From Branchiostoma floridae (lineage: Eukaryota > Chordata > Leptocardii > Amphioxiformes > Branchiostomatidae), in contig NW_023365723.1 in the NCBI RefSeq assembly GCF_000003815.2, positions 202,699 through 266,698 on the forward strand: a stretch of DNA of 64,000 nt. The letters are read 5' to 3'. The position numbers and the translations under genes were made by a program. Under the pieces are notes generated by a model that was not told the DNA's origin, did no database searches, and saw only the letters and a list, made by a program, of their open reading frames with translations. Every line of letters starts with the position of its first letter. Position 1 is the first letter of the stretch. Of this stretch, positions 51,467 to 62,435 are shown one piece after another.

Positions 51467-53690
51467 AGGAACAAAGAAATGTCCGAACTGAATGCTCAGC
51501 TTAAGGACTTGACTCTGCAGCTGGAGGATGAGGAAAGAGCATATGTTCGTGATGGACCACAACTTTGATATCTGCTCTAACCTTTATGTATTTATGATAT
51601 ATGTTCACAGAGAAACATCTAGGTGTGCTGTGATTCCCTTCCGACGAGCAAGCACCCCATGCGATGCGTACACAGATGTAGAATTGTATGGTAAACTGGA
51701 GAAGGCAAAACCGACGCTCCAGGCAAGGGGCTCTCGCCCATCTTATTGCAATTGCATCGGTCTTCCTCCGCGAGTAATACTGAGTTACATGCTGCAGAGA
51801 GGTCCAAGGACCACACACGTATATGCACTACCTATGTAATTTACACAACAGGTGAGCAAAAAATTCCTTTACCCTTCGACTCAATTGTTTGAATGAAATC
51901 AGAAGACAGAAAACTGTTAATAACTCATTTGTTAATATTGTCCTTGCAAGTTAACTTATCCAACCAAATTAGATTCAGAAGACATATGGAAGTCAAAATT
52001 GTCTTGTTCTTTGTTAATTCCAATGTCAATTCCAAGTAATAGGAGAATGGTACTAAAAATACACATCATTAATTGCTTGCTTCAGGACCGAGCAGCCGTT
52101 AAGGCAGACAAGTTTCTAAGCATCACCAGAGACGACATAACTCATCAGAATCACCCATGCCAACACATGATGCATGTACTGAGGCCCAGGCAAACCAACC
52201 GCTGAAAAATCAAGCAGATATTGAGAAGATCAAAAACCACTTTCCACAACTCGCAAATGACAGGAAACAGGTAACAAAAAGAGACGTTATGCCTTCTCAC
52301 TTAGCTTTGTAACTACATTACGACAAATCACAAACATATTGGAGTCAAGTTAGTATGATACAAGATTTGCAAGTCTGTTACAAATAACAATTACATTATT
52401 TGCATTCTAATAAATGAAACCTATCTCTCTAATGTGAAAAATACCTTATCCATTTCAAGTGCCTAGGTGCTGTTGAAATCAGGGGTTGGTATTAGCACCA
52501 ACTTGGTCAAATACGTATTCAAAAATATTTCTGACTTATCATTATGGTGCACCATCGTTTTCTCATGGTGTTATGGCTGCTGTTGGGTGCGTAGTCTAAA
52601 ATGGTTACCAGGCAACCATACAGGTTGTCTTGTCTTGGCATATGTTTGACATGATCATCCCAGACAGATGCAGCTGATGAAAGGGGGGGGGGGTATTATA
52701 ATGGTGTTCGTTTCCATGCAGCTGTCTGCTTCTTCTGTAGCTGCTGAATGTTAATGGGTTTGAAACAGTCCTCTAAATCCAGGCTCTCTGGTAACGCCTC
52801 CGAAAGAACCAGTGACGTCTGATTGGCTGTTCTTATCCTGAAGCACTTTAGCTGGCCACCAACCAAAACCCTACAGCTACAATCTATCCGTCAAATTACT
52901 GTGCCTTGATATTCAACTTGTGAAAACGCGCTGGACGCAGAAACAATGTTGGTGCTGCCCATTTCCACAGCGCAGTGCAAGACAGGTTTCACTGCACAGA
53001 GAAGAAGAACAGCACAAGTTTTCAAGTTATCATTGTTACTACTTATACTTAGATAAAGCTTTCTCAACTGTATAGTCATCTTGCAGTCATTTCAAATGTG
53101 TTTTGGCATTTTACATTTGCACATCATTCATATCTGCAATGACAAACCCTGCGTGCAGCCAGCTCACCTGTCGTGCGAGGAGAGCGTTGTTAATCAGCAT
53201 AGAAAGAACTGTTTCTGTGCAGACCGTGCAAAGGACACCCGGGGTACTCTAAATGCCACAGAGACCAATAAACCTCAACACTGCCTGAAGCTTGCGAAGG
53301 ATGTCACAGAGGGTGCCAAATACAGAGGTAAAAAATAACGTAGAGGATGGAAAACTGCAACATTCACAACAGTAAGCCGACTAATCCTACCCATGGCATC
53401 CCTTCCGTATCCCCACAACTCTCAAAGATAATGATACCAGGAAAGAATGGATCAGAAGAGTGGGCGGAAGGATGAAACAAAATTACAAAGTACGAAATAA
53501 AGATTCTCACATTGAAAAGTCAAAGTGAAAAGTCAACGAGAGACTCGTTTTACTCGATCATCAAACTCCCCAATTACACTGATTGAAGTTGAGGAAGAGC
53601 AGAGGTTAAGTCATCGCGCTCATTTAAGTCAAATATGCCTTTTTCTTGTTCGCGAAATGGTGGCATAAGTTATTAGAAGTCAGAATTTAC
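51467..53690 (+). other. Mostly unassigned stretch with small exon-like pieces
   Basis: A coiled-coil scrap (NAQLKDLTLQLEDEERAY) ends near 51568. A piece at 52085-52205 (KADKFLSITRDDITHQ) and one at 53127-53336 with Cys-rich SCEESVVNQHRKNCFCADRA look exon-like, but I recognise neither. A poly-G tract lies at 52682-52692. Nothing else is supported. Confidence 0.3.
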
Positions 53691-54117
53691 GCTCGCAGGA
53701 ATAAATGCTGGACATCTGTGTCTTCGGATGATAATACCAACAATATATTTTTCCGAGAGGTGGTGGTTCCCTCAGCATGTCGCACTCGTGTTTGCAGCAG
53801 TATTTGACCAATAAAGTTGCAATTGCTGGCTGCAGAGCCTTGGGCATATAGGAGAAAGCGTGACCACACCCATATGGAGGGAAAACTTGGCTGCAAACAA
53901 CATCCTAGATTTGAACATGAAATCGTGAGACTGTCTCAGAACTGCTTCAACTTGACAAAAAAATCTTTCCTGACCGTGAGATGGATGATGATGTTGTCTA
54001 CCAGGCCCTGTTCAAAGATTCTGAGGATGATTACAATTTTTAAATTTCTTCTTCATCACCAATATAGCGGTATTTGTATATATATTGTCTTTAAAATGTA
54101 TCTTCTGTAAGTTATGA

Positions 54118-54290
54118 AAGCTGCTCTCACCAGCACGTCTACTATTGATTGGTGTATCTGAGCTTCTTTCTTAAACTTACAGTGTTTTTGCCTTAGAATC
54201 TAAAGCACTGTCTGCAGTTAGAAAAAGCCAAGGACAAGGCAGCTGTGTCTCTTTTGAACGAAGTTCGTCAGAAGTGGAAGAGGGTTCAAA
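54118..54290 (+). repeat. Coiled-coil exon repeat, copy 2
   Basis: The better copy of 5884-6060. After the GCCTTAG acceptor (54190) the exon reads LQLEKAKDKAAVSLLNEVRQ and KWKRVQSLHHQE. It joins the RAG1-like fragment at about 54330. Confidence 0.7.
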
Positions 54291-54329
54291 GTCTGCACCA
54301 CCAAGAGTATAAGTAAGCAGTGTTGATTT

Positions 54330-54690
54330 GAGAATGATTTGAGCCCACACATCTCATTATTTCCCTACCCCAACGTGGATGGGGTTCGTTTTTCATACGT
54401 TGATGCAATATGAAAGCGACTTTCAAAGATGGGGTGATGGGATGGGTGACATTGGACGGGATACTAAGGGTATTGTATTGCCTGGTAAAGCTTATATTTT
54501 GCTTTGTTATTTATTGATGTTGATATCAATGGTGAGACTATTCGTGTGTTTCAAGAAAGTGAGCCAAACACAAAGTGGTGCAGTAGGCTTCTGTGTAAGT
54601 GTATAGCATATGAAAATCAAGTGTTTGATGTGCCGTCCTATTGAAGAGGAGAAAAAAAACTCTTCAAAAGTAGTATGCTATGTATTAACT
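54330..54690 (+). pseudogene. RAG1L: RAG1-like transposase fragment, first catalytic Asp region (copy 3)
   Basis: NDLSPHISLFPYPNVDGVRF is followed, after the same -1 shift as in the other copies, by QYESDFQRWGDGMGDIGRDT and KGIVLPGKAY. The catalytic Asp motif DGMGD is kept. As in copy 1 the frame is lost after KAY by a deletion of about 6-7 bases. The 5' part (up to NIKNDL) is missing. Confidence 0.8.
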
Positions 54691-54746
54691 TCTTCGATGA
54701 CAGTAAGGCTACACATACTGTGAACGTTCTGAATAGTATGAATGAC

Positions 54747-54867
54747 AAGGGTCAAACTACTTGTGTGATCTATGTTATGCAGATGCTCGTTCAGCCAGAG
54801 ATAATATGGGTTCCTTTTCTTTATGTAGAAACATTGAAGACACCTGTAGAATAGCACCGTGTTGTTG
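54747..54867 (+). pseudogene. RAG1L: Second RAG1-like zinc finger scrap (copy 3)
   Basis: GSNYLCDLCYADARSARDNM, then GSFSLCRNIEDTCRIAPCC and stop: C-x-x-C zinc ligands and spacing as in the RAG1 GSVYICTLCDA region. It overlaps the start of block A copy 2 (54839), meaning that the first bases of block A are the end of this RAG1-like sequence. Confidence 0.55.
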
Positions 54868-56937
54868 AGAAGAAATAAACCGTTATATATGGAAGGAGGC
54901 GACCCAACACCGCAAATGTCTGCTTTTAACTGGCCCAGAAATTACATATATATAGCATACGAACTGGCGGGCCGAGGACGCTGGGAGCCAGGAGGCACTT
55001 GTTCAACGAGTAATATGGGCAGGCGCTTGGAGTTTAACTGCTCTAAATCTCAGGGGGATAATCTGCTTGCAGAAGGAATTAAGAAGCCAGCAGCGATTAT
55101 TGCTAGTTTCGAACCAGGGGCAACAGACGGCGAGAAACTGGAAAGGAAACAAGGAATTTTCCACTGCTCTTTTCAACATGGAGGCTCAAGAGGCCATTGA
55201 GTTTAACAAGCTTTAATGACAGAAGTGCTCAAGTACTTCCACCAGAACGTACCAGCATTATTCAATTAGGTCAATAGTGTGATAAACCCATTATGGCGTC
55301 CTTCTTCATCGTTCCTGGGTTGCTCTACAGATCGACCAGTGCCTATATGTCAGGTGTCAGCCAGACAGACATAGAAGCCATCAAACCCTGAACTAAGTCA
55401 AAGATGTGGTTCCTGCTACTTACAGCGGGATGGAAAGACCATTTACGGGAGATCAAAAGAAAGCAGTATTGGAAGTCCGTCACCACCCCACCTTGCATAC
55501 ACTCAGGTACTTGTTAACCCTGTCATTTTAAGTTTTGAAACCATAACTTTGTATCATCGATGATTGCATGTTTTTTTTTTCTCCTCACACTTCAAGATGC
55601 AACCGCCGCAATTCGATTGGCAACCCGGGTAAGTGTCATCGTGCCCACAGGAGCCCGACTTGTTGAATAAACATGAGACAGATACAAGAAGTCTTTCCTG
55701 TAACATGTAGTCTTGCACCGGTTTCTTCCGTAGAAGTCCTGAAATACTTTTGGCGACAGTCAACGTATGTAAACTGAACGAACATGTACGGCTGTATTTG
55801 ATTTTAACAAATAGAAGCCAGGAATGACTAGCGTTACACATTTGCATTGACCTTTTAATTGAACTTGACACGGAATTCTCGTGAAGTTTGCAAGATATAC
55901 TAGTAAATAACAGTCTCCTACCTAAAACACTTTGAATCATTTTCCCCGCTCTTAATAGGAAATGAAGGAGTTCGTCCCAAAACTTGCCCTCATAGAGGGC
56001 AAGTTGAATAAGCTGGACACACTCGAGAGAAAACTGGACTGGCTTACCGACAAGGTCAAGAAGCCGAAGAGTAAGGTAAGCCGCGCGTATAAGCCTCAAA
56101 CTACAACCAAACATTCTTTGCTTAACTCCTATTCTATTGGCATTGCTCTAAGTTGAACGGCCCTTTCATCACAAAGTCCTGTCGTTAATTGAGTTACCCG
56201 TTAATTTTTCGCAGAGATCTGTTTCAAAACTCTTTTTTTCAGACCCTGTCGGAGGCTGGAATGCCAGAGCAAATGGATGTCATGTGGGACCACATAAAAG
56301 ATGTTGTAGGTCCACTTGTGCAACACCCAATGGGCCATCCCGCACAGCGACCCCACCAGCGAGCACTGATGTTGGGGCAACACTGGAAACTATGACGCAT
56401 AGAGGTAAGCATGGCAAGATTTCTGTTGTGGGGGGGGGGGGTGGATTGTGATAACTTCAGATTTATTTTCAGTAATTTGTACAAAGGTTTGAAGAATGTG
56501 AAAGAACAGCAATCTAATGCCAGATGTAGACGGAACCACTTTGAGGAAACTTTTCCCTCAATTTCTGACCTTAATGAACATTTATTTACTTGCCATGTAG
56601 AAACTTTTGATACTGATGTTGCACCATGCAAACGTTCATATTCCTGTCTGTGGGACAACTGTAGTCATAAGAGTCTGAAACTTTTGAAATCTCACATAAG
56701 TGAGCATACAGGTTTAAAGACTGACAAGTTCATATTGATTTTGTTAGCCGACCAGGCCAAAGCTTTAGTTACGCCAAAGCGGCAATTGCGCTGGAACCCG
56801 CCTGTAATCAGATGGTGCCTGCGACATTACCATTCAACATCTAAGTATGATGCTTTTTTCTAAATCTGTTTTTTTTTAGACTCCAAAGTGTTAGGGAACA
56901 GGCCCAAATCATTGATTTTAGCTCTGCCTTTTTGCTG
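54839..56937 (+). repeat. Duplicated block A, copy 2
   Basis: Near-identical to 1-2093. It includes the coiled-coil exon 55959-56075, the second exon 56243-56404 and the zinc finger/transposase exon from 56467. It continues into block B at about 56895. Confidence 0.9.
56467..56863 (+). pseudogene. C2H2 finger plus THAP9/P-element-like fragment (block A, copy 2)
   Basis: Here one frame (within 56411-56863) runs through both parts: NLYKGLKNVKEQQSNARC, SYSCLWDNCSHKSLKLLKSH, then TPKRQLRWNPPVIRWCLRHY and HSTSKYDAF. The first finger has lost its second Cys (HFEETF for HCEETF) and the start differs (CRRN for CTWN), so it should no longer bind zinc. This copy proves that the finger and the transposase part were once one protein. 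Confidence 0.5.
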
Positions 56938-57119
56938 CACCGACCGGTGTCATTCATGTCAGGGAACAGGGAACATGCCCAGATGGGTGAAGGTCTCCAG
57001 CGGAAATTGAACAAACACAGACGTGCCGAAGAGTGGTCGTCTCCCTGAGATCTGCCTGAAATATTTTGGCGAGTCTTCCTGGAGAATTTTCCGATCCATC
57101 TCTATCTTTCGCCGATGAT

Positions 57120-57370
57120 ATGGCTTCACCCGATTCTATCGTTATAGCTGGGCACTCTTTCGTGCCACGGCTCGAGTCGTATATTCGCCGCACGCCTCTG
57201 TGTTTCAAAACCAAAAAGGTCAGCCCTGATTTTGATCTACAAAGTCACCCAGTAGTACATTACTTTGGTTCGCCCGGATGCACTATCCCCAGGTTTAGGG
57301 CTGAAATTCTAGGCTGCCGTTGGTGGCCCCGACTATTGTGTATGTTGAGCTGGGCCACAACGACCTGTAG
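57120..57370 (+). pseudogene. SGNH hydrolase N-terminal half (block B, copy 2)
   Basis: MASPDSIVIAGHSFVPRLES begins the frame; a deletion near 57310 moves the block III segment (VYVELGHNDL) into another frame. Otherwise as at 35048. Confidence 0.6.
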
Positions 57371-57454
57371 TATTCTCAGTGCCAGATTTATGAGTAATGT
57401 ATGCATGTAGGCATGGAGTCATTTTCTTTACCATTGAAATTCAATTACAATTTA

Positions 57455-58075
57455 GACCAACCTGGCAGCAAAAAAAAGTAAGGAGAGTATTTAGAAAACC
57501 TGGTGAGAGAGAAAGATGCGGAGATGCCTAAATAATGTTGGTGGCAGCAGCGTTAACTTGATAACCCCTTTCCAACAGCAAGCACAAGAATCGCCTGAGT
57601 TTCACCTTCGACATTCATCAACAGTCATTCACAACTGGAAGACACACATGTTACGTGCGGTTAATCAGGGGCTTAGAAAACAATCAGCATTGCAGCAACT
57701 AGACAATCATACGGCCCTTATCATCACTGATTGGGCTATGAAGTTCGTTCCGATGAAATACAGAGAGCACATGACTGAATTTTTCGGTAAATGTGGGGGG
57801 AGCTGGCACGTGGCATCAGTCATCACCAAAGGAAACTTTCTGTGCAAGAGTTTTGCACTCAGAGTTTATCTTTTACTTCCAGACTCAGCATTGTTTTTAA
57901 ATCCAGGTATTCAAGAAATCTTCTTGATGTTGTCTTGTGATATGATTTTTTGTTCCAACTACAGTGTCTGGTTTGTCTCGGCTCTGAATCATTCAACCTA
58001 GCAAATGCAAGGTTGCGGAGATCCACATCAAGCCAGGCCCAGTTGAGGAAATGTACCAAACCGGGGATCACGAGG
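57455..58075 (+). pseudogene. Unknown transposon gene (ITDWAMKF family), copy 2
   Basis: The open frame 57516-58001 reads AQESPEFHLRHSSTVIHNWK, THMLRAVNQGLRKQSALQQL, TALIITDWAMKFVPMKYREH and MTEFFGKCGGSWHVASVITK. After a frame change near 57970 it ends with VAEIHIKPGPVEEMYQTGDH and a GTACTG donor. I-T-D-W-A-M-K-F followed 15-25 residues later by F-F-G-K-x-G-x-S-W-H suggests a conserved RNase H-like or transposase core. The family appears abundant in lancelets and cnidarians; superfamily not known to me. Confidence 0.5.
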
Positions 58076-58125
58076 TACTGTAAAAGTTTGTGGAATTCAA
58101 ATATTTCTATAATGTTCTACAATGA

Positions 58126-58200
58126 AACATTCAAGACACCTGTAGAATAGTGCCGTGTTGTTGAGAAGAAATAAACCGTTATATATATAGCATACGAACT
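58126..58200 (+). repeat. Fragment of the RAG1-like/block A junction sequence
   Basis: AAACATTCAAGACACCTGTA to ATAGCATACGAACT matches 54828-54963 but lacks about 62 bases between two TATATAT runs. Microhomology at the runs suggests deletion, or the alternative that blocks A carry an insertion. Confidence 0.75.
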
Positions 58201-58371
58201 TGAATATTGCCCACCTCATGTAGCAGATTCTAGACGCGTTGGTAAGATGCCTATACTAAAATCAGTAAATTACAATAGGAGATGAAAAGGAGATATCGGA
58301 GATAAATCAGTGGATACTGATAGAAGACTCTTCTCTTTTCTTCCTTAAACTGGGAAGACATCAGAGAACAT

Positions 58372-58560
58372 GGCAGGAAAGAAGAAACAATATGTCATCA
58401 ATGGTTTTACTTTTGGATTCCCCTTGGAATTTGGGCCGAGAAACAGCTCATTGTTTACGATAATAGTACAATAAAGTTAACCAAGTTTTACATAAGCTTT
58501 CCTGTGTCCTCAAAGGCCGCTATTGAGAACGTTGAGGCATTGAACGTGACTGATAAACCG
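58372..58560 (+). pseudogene. Possible DIRS/Ngaro-like reverse transcriptase N-terminal scrap
   Basis: Frames give KQYVINGFTFGFPLEFGPRN and SSKAAIENVEALNV, which resemble the F-x-x-G-F-x-x-G-F...G-P-R...N-x-x-S-A-x-E-N-x-E-x-x region ahead of the RT in DIRS-like elements. Short and frame-broken. Confidence 0.35.
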
Positions 58561-58890
58561 TCTGCTTCATTGCTCTGTTGATGGAGCACGCAAAGTTTTT
58601 CGGGGCAACAGAACAAACTACCAGTGCCCCTCCACAGCAGCCCGGATCTCTACCACAACCGTATCACTACCCCAAAAAATGTTACCCGAGATCTACACGA
58701 TGATCCCAAATTTCTTGTCACAGTCATGTCATATGACGCAGAATGAGTGAGTGATGATACTTAATGGCAGCAACGGATATCCACGTTTCAGCAACTAAAG
58801 GGCAACAAAATGTAGCATCAATGATCAGTTGTGTAAAGTTGTGAACTATCAGGATTTTTACCTTACCCTTGTATCATTCATCTTAATTAG

Positions 58891-59058
58891 GACTTTGCAT
58901 CTGACGAGGAATGGCTGTTACCAAGGAACAATGAAGTCCTGCTCGTAGAGCGACTCCCCCCAGCCAGCCATAGACCACAGCTTGTGGCGCCAAAGATCGA
59001 AAGGTTGGAGCTTGCTGAGTTTGAGACTGGGCTGTCAGCCCTTTGGCAAACAGGAAAG
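58891..59058 (+). CDS. Upstream exon of a probable KDZ transposase gene
   Basis: The 168-base exon (AG acceptor 58889-58890, GTAAAA donor) in phase 0 reads DFASDEEWLLPRNNEVLLVE, RLPPASHRPQLVAPKIERLE and FETGLSALWQTGK. It joins in phase to the Pro/Thr exon at 59575. Assigned to the KDZ gene by position and splice phase only. Confidence 0.4.
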
Positions 59059-59574
59059 GTAAAATACCACTAAATCTGGAAGAAACGTTAGGCCATTATC
59101 AGCAATTATAGCCTAGTAAAACTGTGATTGCAAGCTGATTTACCATGTATCAGCATCGCCTGTACAAGGCATATCTAGTGTTGTGTGAACTCTTAAACAT
59201 GAACCGGTATCTCATGCAGTAATGTTCGACTGTAGAATTCCTTCATGGTTCCCAAGTTTGTTAGACCCATCGGCGATGGCCACACTGTGGCCCAAACAGC
59301 ACCACAGCAGGGGGCTGGTAGTATTTATTTCTCTACCTATTTTTCTCATCTCTTCAGTTGACAGCTTCACAGAGGAGAGCGCTCGACGAATACACTACAA
59401 AGCAACTGTGAAAATGTGAAAGGAGGTATCAAACTCCGTTCCAATTGTTGTTCAAATATCGGAAATTAAGGAACACATCTTGCATATAATAAAAAGGACT
59501 TTTCTTTCATTGGCGTATTTTTTTGGTTATAATAATAATGGTTATGTAAAATTGGATAATGTGTGCTTTTCCAG

Positions 59575-59652
59575 ATGCTATCGGTAACTCTGCCAACGGC
59601 CCCGCACACGGCCCCGGTCCCGCCATCGGCCACGCCAACCGCAAACCAAAAG
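59575..59652 (+). CDS. Pro/Thr/Ala-rich linker exon
   Basis: The 26-codon phase-0 exon between TTTTCCAG and GTTAGT reads TLPTAPHTAPVPPSATPTAN then QK. Its 3' end (GCAAACCAAAAGGTTAGT) recurs at the end of the minisatellite exon at 59848, so the exon was duplicated. Confidence 0.4.
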
Positions 59653-59664
59653 GTTAGTAACACA

Positions 59665-59847
59665 ACACTCGCCTACGACCCCGCCAATGGCCCAGCCAAC
59701 GGCCCAGCCTGCGGCCCAGCCTGCGGCCCAGCCAGCGGCCCAGCCAACGACCCAGCCAGCGACCACGACAGCGGCCCTGCCCACGGTCCCGCCAAAGGCC
59801 CAGCCAGCGGCCACACCATCGGCCATGCAAACCGCAGACCAAAAGGT
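59665..59847 (+). repeat. 12-bp GC-rich minisatellite forming an expandable exon
   Basis: Units of the type GCGGCCCAGCCT encode repeats of AQPA in the frame from 59687 (AQPTAQPAAQPAAQPAAQPT), ending QTADQK|GTTAGT. Every unit contains a CAG that falls at a codon boundary and could serve as an acceptor. The opposite strand is open too (WAAGWA repeats), which I take as a by-product. Confidence 0.75.
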
Positions 59848-60418
59848 TAGTGACACGATAGTCACTATTTAGATATCTTAATTTGTCTTATACAACAGGG
59901 TTGTAGAGGCATTCCATAACTGAAGCTAGTTTAAAAGTTAAACTCACTGCTCAGACTGTAATTGTACACATGGTCTGGCTCACAGCTTGGCCATGCCAAG
60001 TCACTCTTCAAGACACTGTTCCATATGGAGGTATTAGCAAAGACGTGATGATTCATCAACAAGGAAATAAGGATTGATTAATACTAATAACCACAAAGAT
60101 ACAGTAAGCCATTGAGCCCAGTAAAGTCGCTTGGCTGGCACGTGTGCTAGCTATGGGCACTGGGTACACTTCTTCCGCAATGGCAGAGTCAACATTTCTT
60201 TGCTCAAGTGCCTATTAGGTAAAATGGCCATGTTTCCTCAGTTAAACTGTAGGGTCATCAAAAATCCTTTTTATCTACGTCATGTTTATAATCTATGTTC
60301 CCCAGCCACATGTCTCAGCAATGTTTCTGACATGGTGATGGTGGGAACTCAGCTCAAATTAAATGTTACCCACACTCCAACAAAAATTCAGTTTTAAAGA
60401 TTATTTCCCCCTAATCAG

Positions 60419-60844
60419 GTTCTAACCTAAAAGATACGTTTGGTTGTATGGTTGGTGTGCTCATTTCGGAGTTTAGGCACTTCAGGTACAAACACATCAA
60501 TCCACAGCTGGATGATGGAACCAGCTGCCCAGTATGCCCCAAGGTATAACTCTTTTGATTTATCAGCACACCTGAATAATTTTGATTGAGAATATATGGC
60601 TAATTGCCATATATTGATTTGTTACCAGGCAGAAATTCAAATAAAAGTATTGCTACCGTTTTTGTACTTAAGTAATGCTCAGATCTTTTGTTTTTTTGTC
60701 TAAATTATTGAATTTGATTATCAATTATTATTACAGAGTGTCGGAAAGAAAATAGTTACGCTTGATGCCAATTTTGGATTGGTGAGGAAAGCTAGTTCGG
60801 GCAAGAGCTATACAGATCCCTCAACATGGCACCAGAATGTTTGA
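60419..60844 (+). pseudogene. KDZ transposase fragment, zinc motif and first catalytic Asp, two exons
   Basis: Exon 60419-60543 reads GVLISEFRHFRYKHINPQLD and DGTSCPVCPK. Exon 60737-60844 reads VGKKIVTLDANFGLVRKASS, then ends at TGA. C-P-x-C...V-x-L-D-A/G-N-F-x-L-x-R is the signature of Kyakuja-Dileera-Zisupton transposases, where the Asp is the first catalytic residue. Splice borders are good. The rest of the catalytic domain is missing downstream, so the copy is truncated; 36129-36559 may be the C-terminal end of a relative. Confidence 0.75.
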
Positions 60845-61184
60845 AAAGTAGACTAACATAAGGTATGCTGTATGTGCTTAACGCAATTTCCTGAACAAAA
60901 CTAGGACAACTGCTTAATCCAGGCAATATCGAGTAAGTCACGACCTGTCATTCAAATGTCAATCAACTGTTTCTTCGAATTGCACCTGGTGGCTTTCTCA
61001 CGGTGTGGATTAGGGCAAGTAACTGTTGGTGATCGAGATCAAGAAAAAATCATCTCCTCCCACTTGTCAGCAGAAGTCAGCTTGATTTAAAATTTGTATA
61101 CATATACATGTATCTGTGTTATCCAAAACAGGGGAACAAGATTAGGGGATGCTGTTTTATATCAAAGTTACTCATGCAGGATCT

Positions 61185-61437
61185 TTTCTACTTATTTTTT
61201 AAAAATCTTTTTACTTGGTTTCGACTTACTTTTTAAAATCTTTTTACTATAAAAACACTTTCGACTTATTTTTTAAAATCTTTTTACTTGGTTTCGACTT
61301 ATTTTCTAAAATCTTTTTACTATAAAAAAATTTGACTTATTTTTAAAAATGTTTTTACTTGGTTTCGACTTATTTTTAAAAATTTTTTACTATAAAAACT
61401 TTTGACTTATTTTTAAAAATGTTTTTACTTGGTTTCG
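61185..61437. repeat. AT-rich tandem repeat
   Basis: Five or six alternating units of about 45-50 bases follow the pattern CTTATTTTTTAAAATCTTTT, then TACTTGGTTTCGA or TACTATAAAAACTTT. It ends just before the exon at 61464. Confidence 0.9.
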
Positions 61438-61463
61438 TATCTTGTTTCCTATAGATTGTTGAC

Positions 61464-61779
61464 AATGCAGAGTAGCAGCACACCAAATAAGCCAGAAAAC
61501 AGGGACTCAGGACAACAACAGGAGCCAAACAACAACTACAGGAGTACATGGAACACATACTCAGGGAATAGCAACTTACACACCAACGAGACAGCAGTGT
61601 TCAACCATTCAGCAGCCAATTGGCTGTACCAACATAACGGGTCGACCCAGAACAAGCTGACAAGCGCGAACCGGCCACAGTACAAGGATGCGCAGTACAC
61701 AGAACTAAACAGTGCCTATGACTCCACCAAGAACCGTACAGCATACCTCATGCAGGTGACCAACCAATTTTCTTCATAA
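61464..61779 (+). CDS. Asn/Gln/Ser/Tyr-rich exon
   Basis: From ATG 61464 the frame reads MQSSSTPNKPENRDSGQQQE, then STWNTYSGNSNLHTNETAVF and NHSAANWLYQHNGSTQNKL, with a possible donor after YLMQ (GTGACC, 61756). It is low-complexity and polar without a recognised domain. The upstream part of the open frame (61429-61463) is translated repeat. Confidence 0.35.
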
Positions 61780-61789
61780 TTTCCCTATT

Positions 61790-62420
61790 TCACTCCAAGC
61801 CCTCTCCTTTCCTGGGCTATGATTCCAACAATATCTTTGTGCCACAACCTGCTTGCTGCGATTGAAACTGCATCTGTGTTGTCCACTTTCTCGCTGATCT
61901 TAATTTTATGCCCGTTTAGCTCACTTTCTCGTTCCTGCTCTGCTGGAGCAACACCTGAGCTCTCTCCTTTGTCACCTTAAACTCCTCCTCCAACAATGAT
62001 ATTAGCAGTTGTAGTTCTGCTGACTTGCTGTAAAGGCCTACACTAATGTCTCTCTACATCGTCCACCACTGTAAGGGGATATTGTAAATAGACATTGGCC
62101 ATACAATTCTTGGGAGCAGACCATACTGGTAGCACCAGACTATATCTTCCTGGTAGTTCACAGTTTTCTATAGCTTAATCAGCCCTTCTCGTACTAGCAG
62201 CTTAAACTCCTTGACATTCGTCTTATAATCACCTAAAATTGCGTCAAACATCTTGCCAAGGCTCTTAATTGGCTGATGTTCAATATTTGAGACTAATGGC
62301 TCGGTGAACATGGCAGGTCTATTGTGTCACTTGTGTAGACAGGATGACGACAGAGAACTCTTCATGACCCCGGCAGAAAGCACTGTCTGTAGACCTTGTT
62401 AATCGTGAAATCGATTTAAT
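61790..62420. other. No recognisable feature
   Basis: No coding or repeat pattern that I can support. Confidence 0.4.
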
Positions 62421-62435
62421 GAATACGATCAGTGA

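Larger units (their letters stand above)
56895..58118 (+). repeat. Duplicated block B, copy 2
   Basis: Matches 34815-36085. SGNH piece at 57120-57370, integrase-like exons at 57450-58075. It follows block A without a gap. Confidence 0.9.

Noticed and set aside
59578-59865. Minus-strand frames with WAAGWA and RWLGRW repeats
   Set aside because: By-product of the 12-bp minisatellite. The plus-strand frame has matching splice borders and a duplicated exon end; the minus strand does not.
61185-61437. Scaffold attachment or replication origin in the AT-rich tandem repeat
   Set aside because: No evidence beyond AT content; reported only as a tandem repeat.
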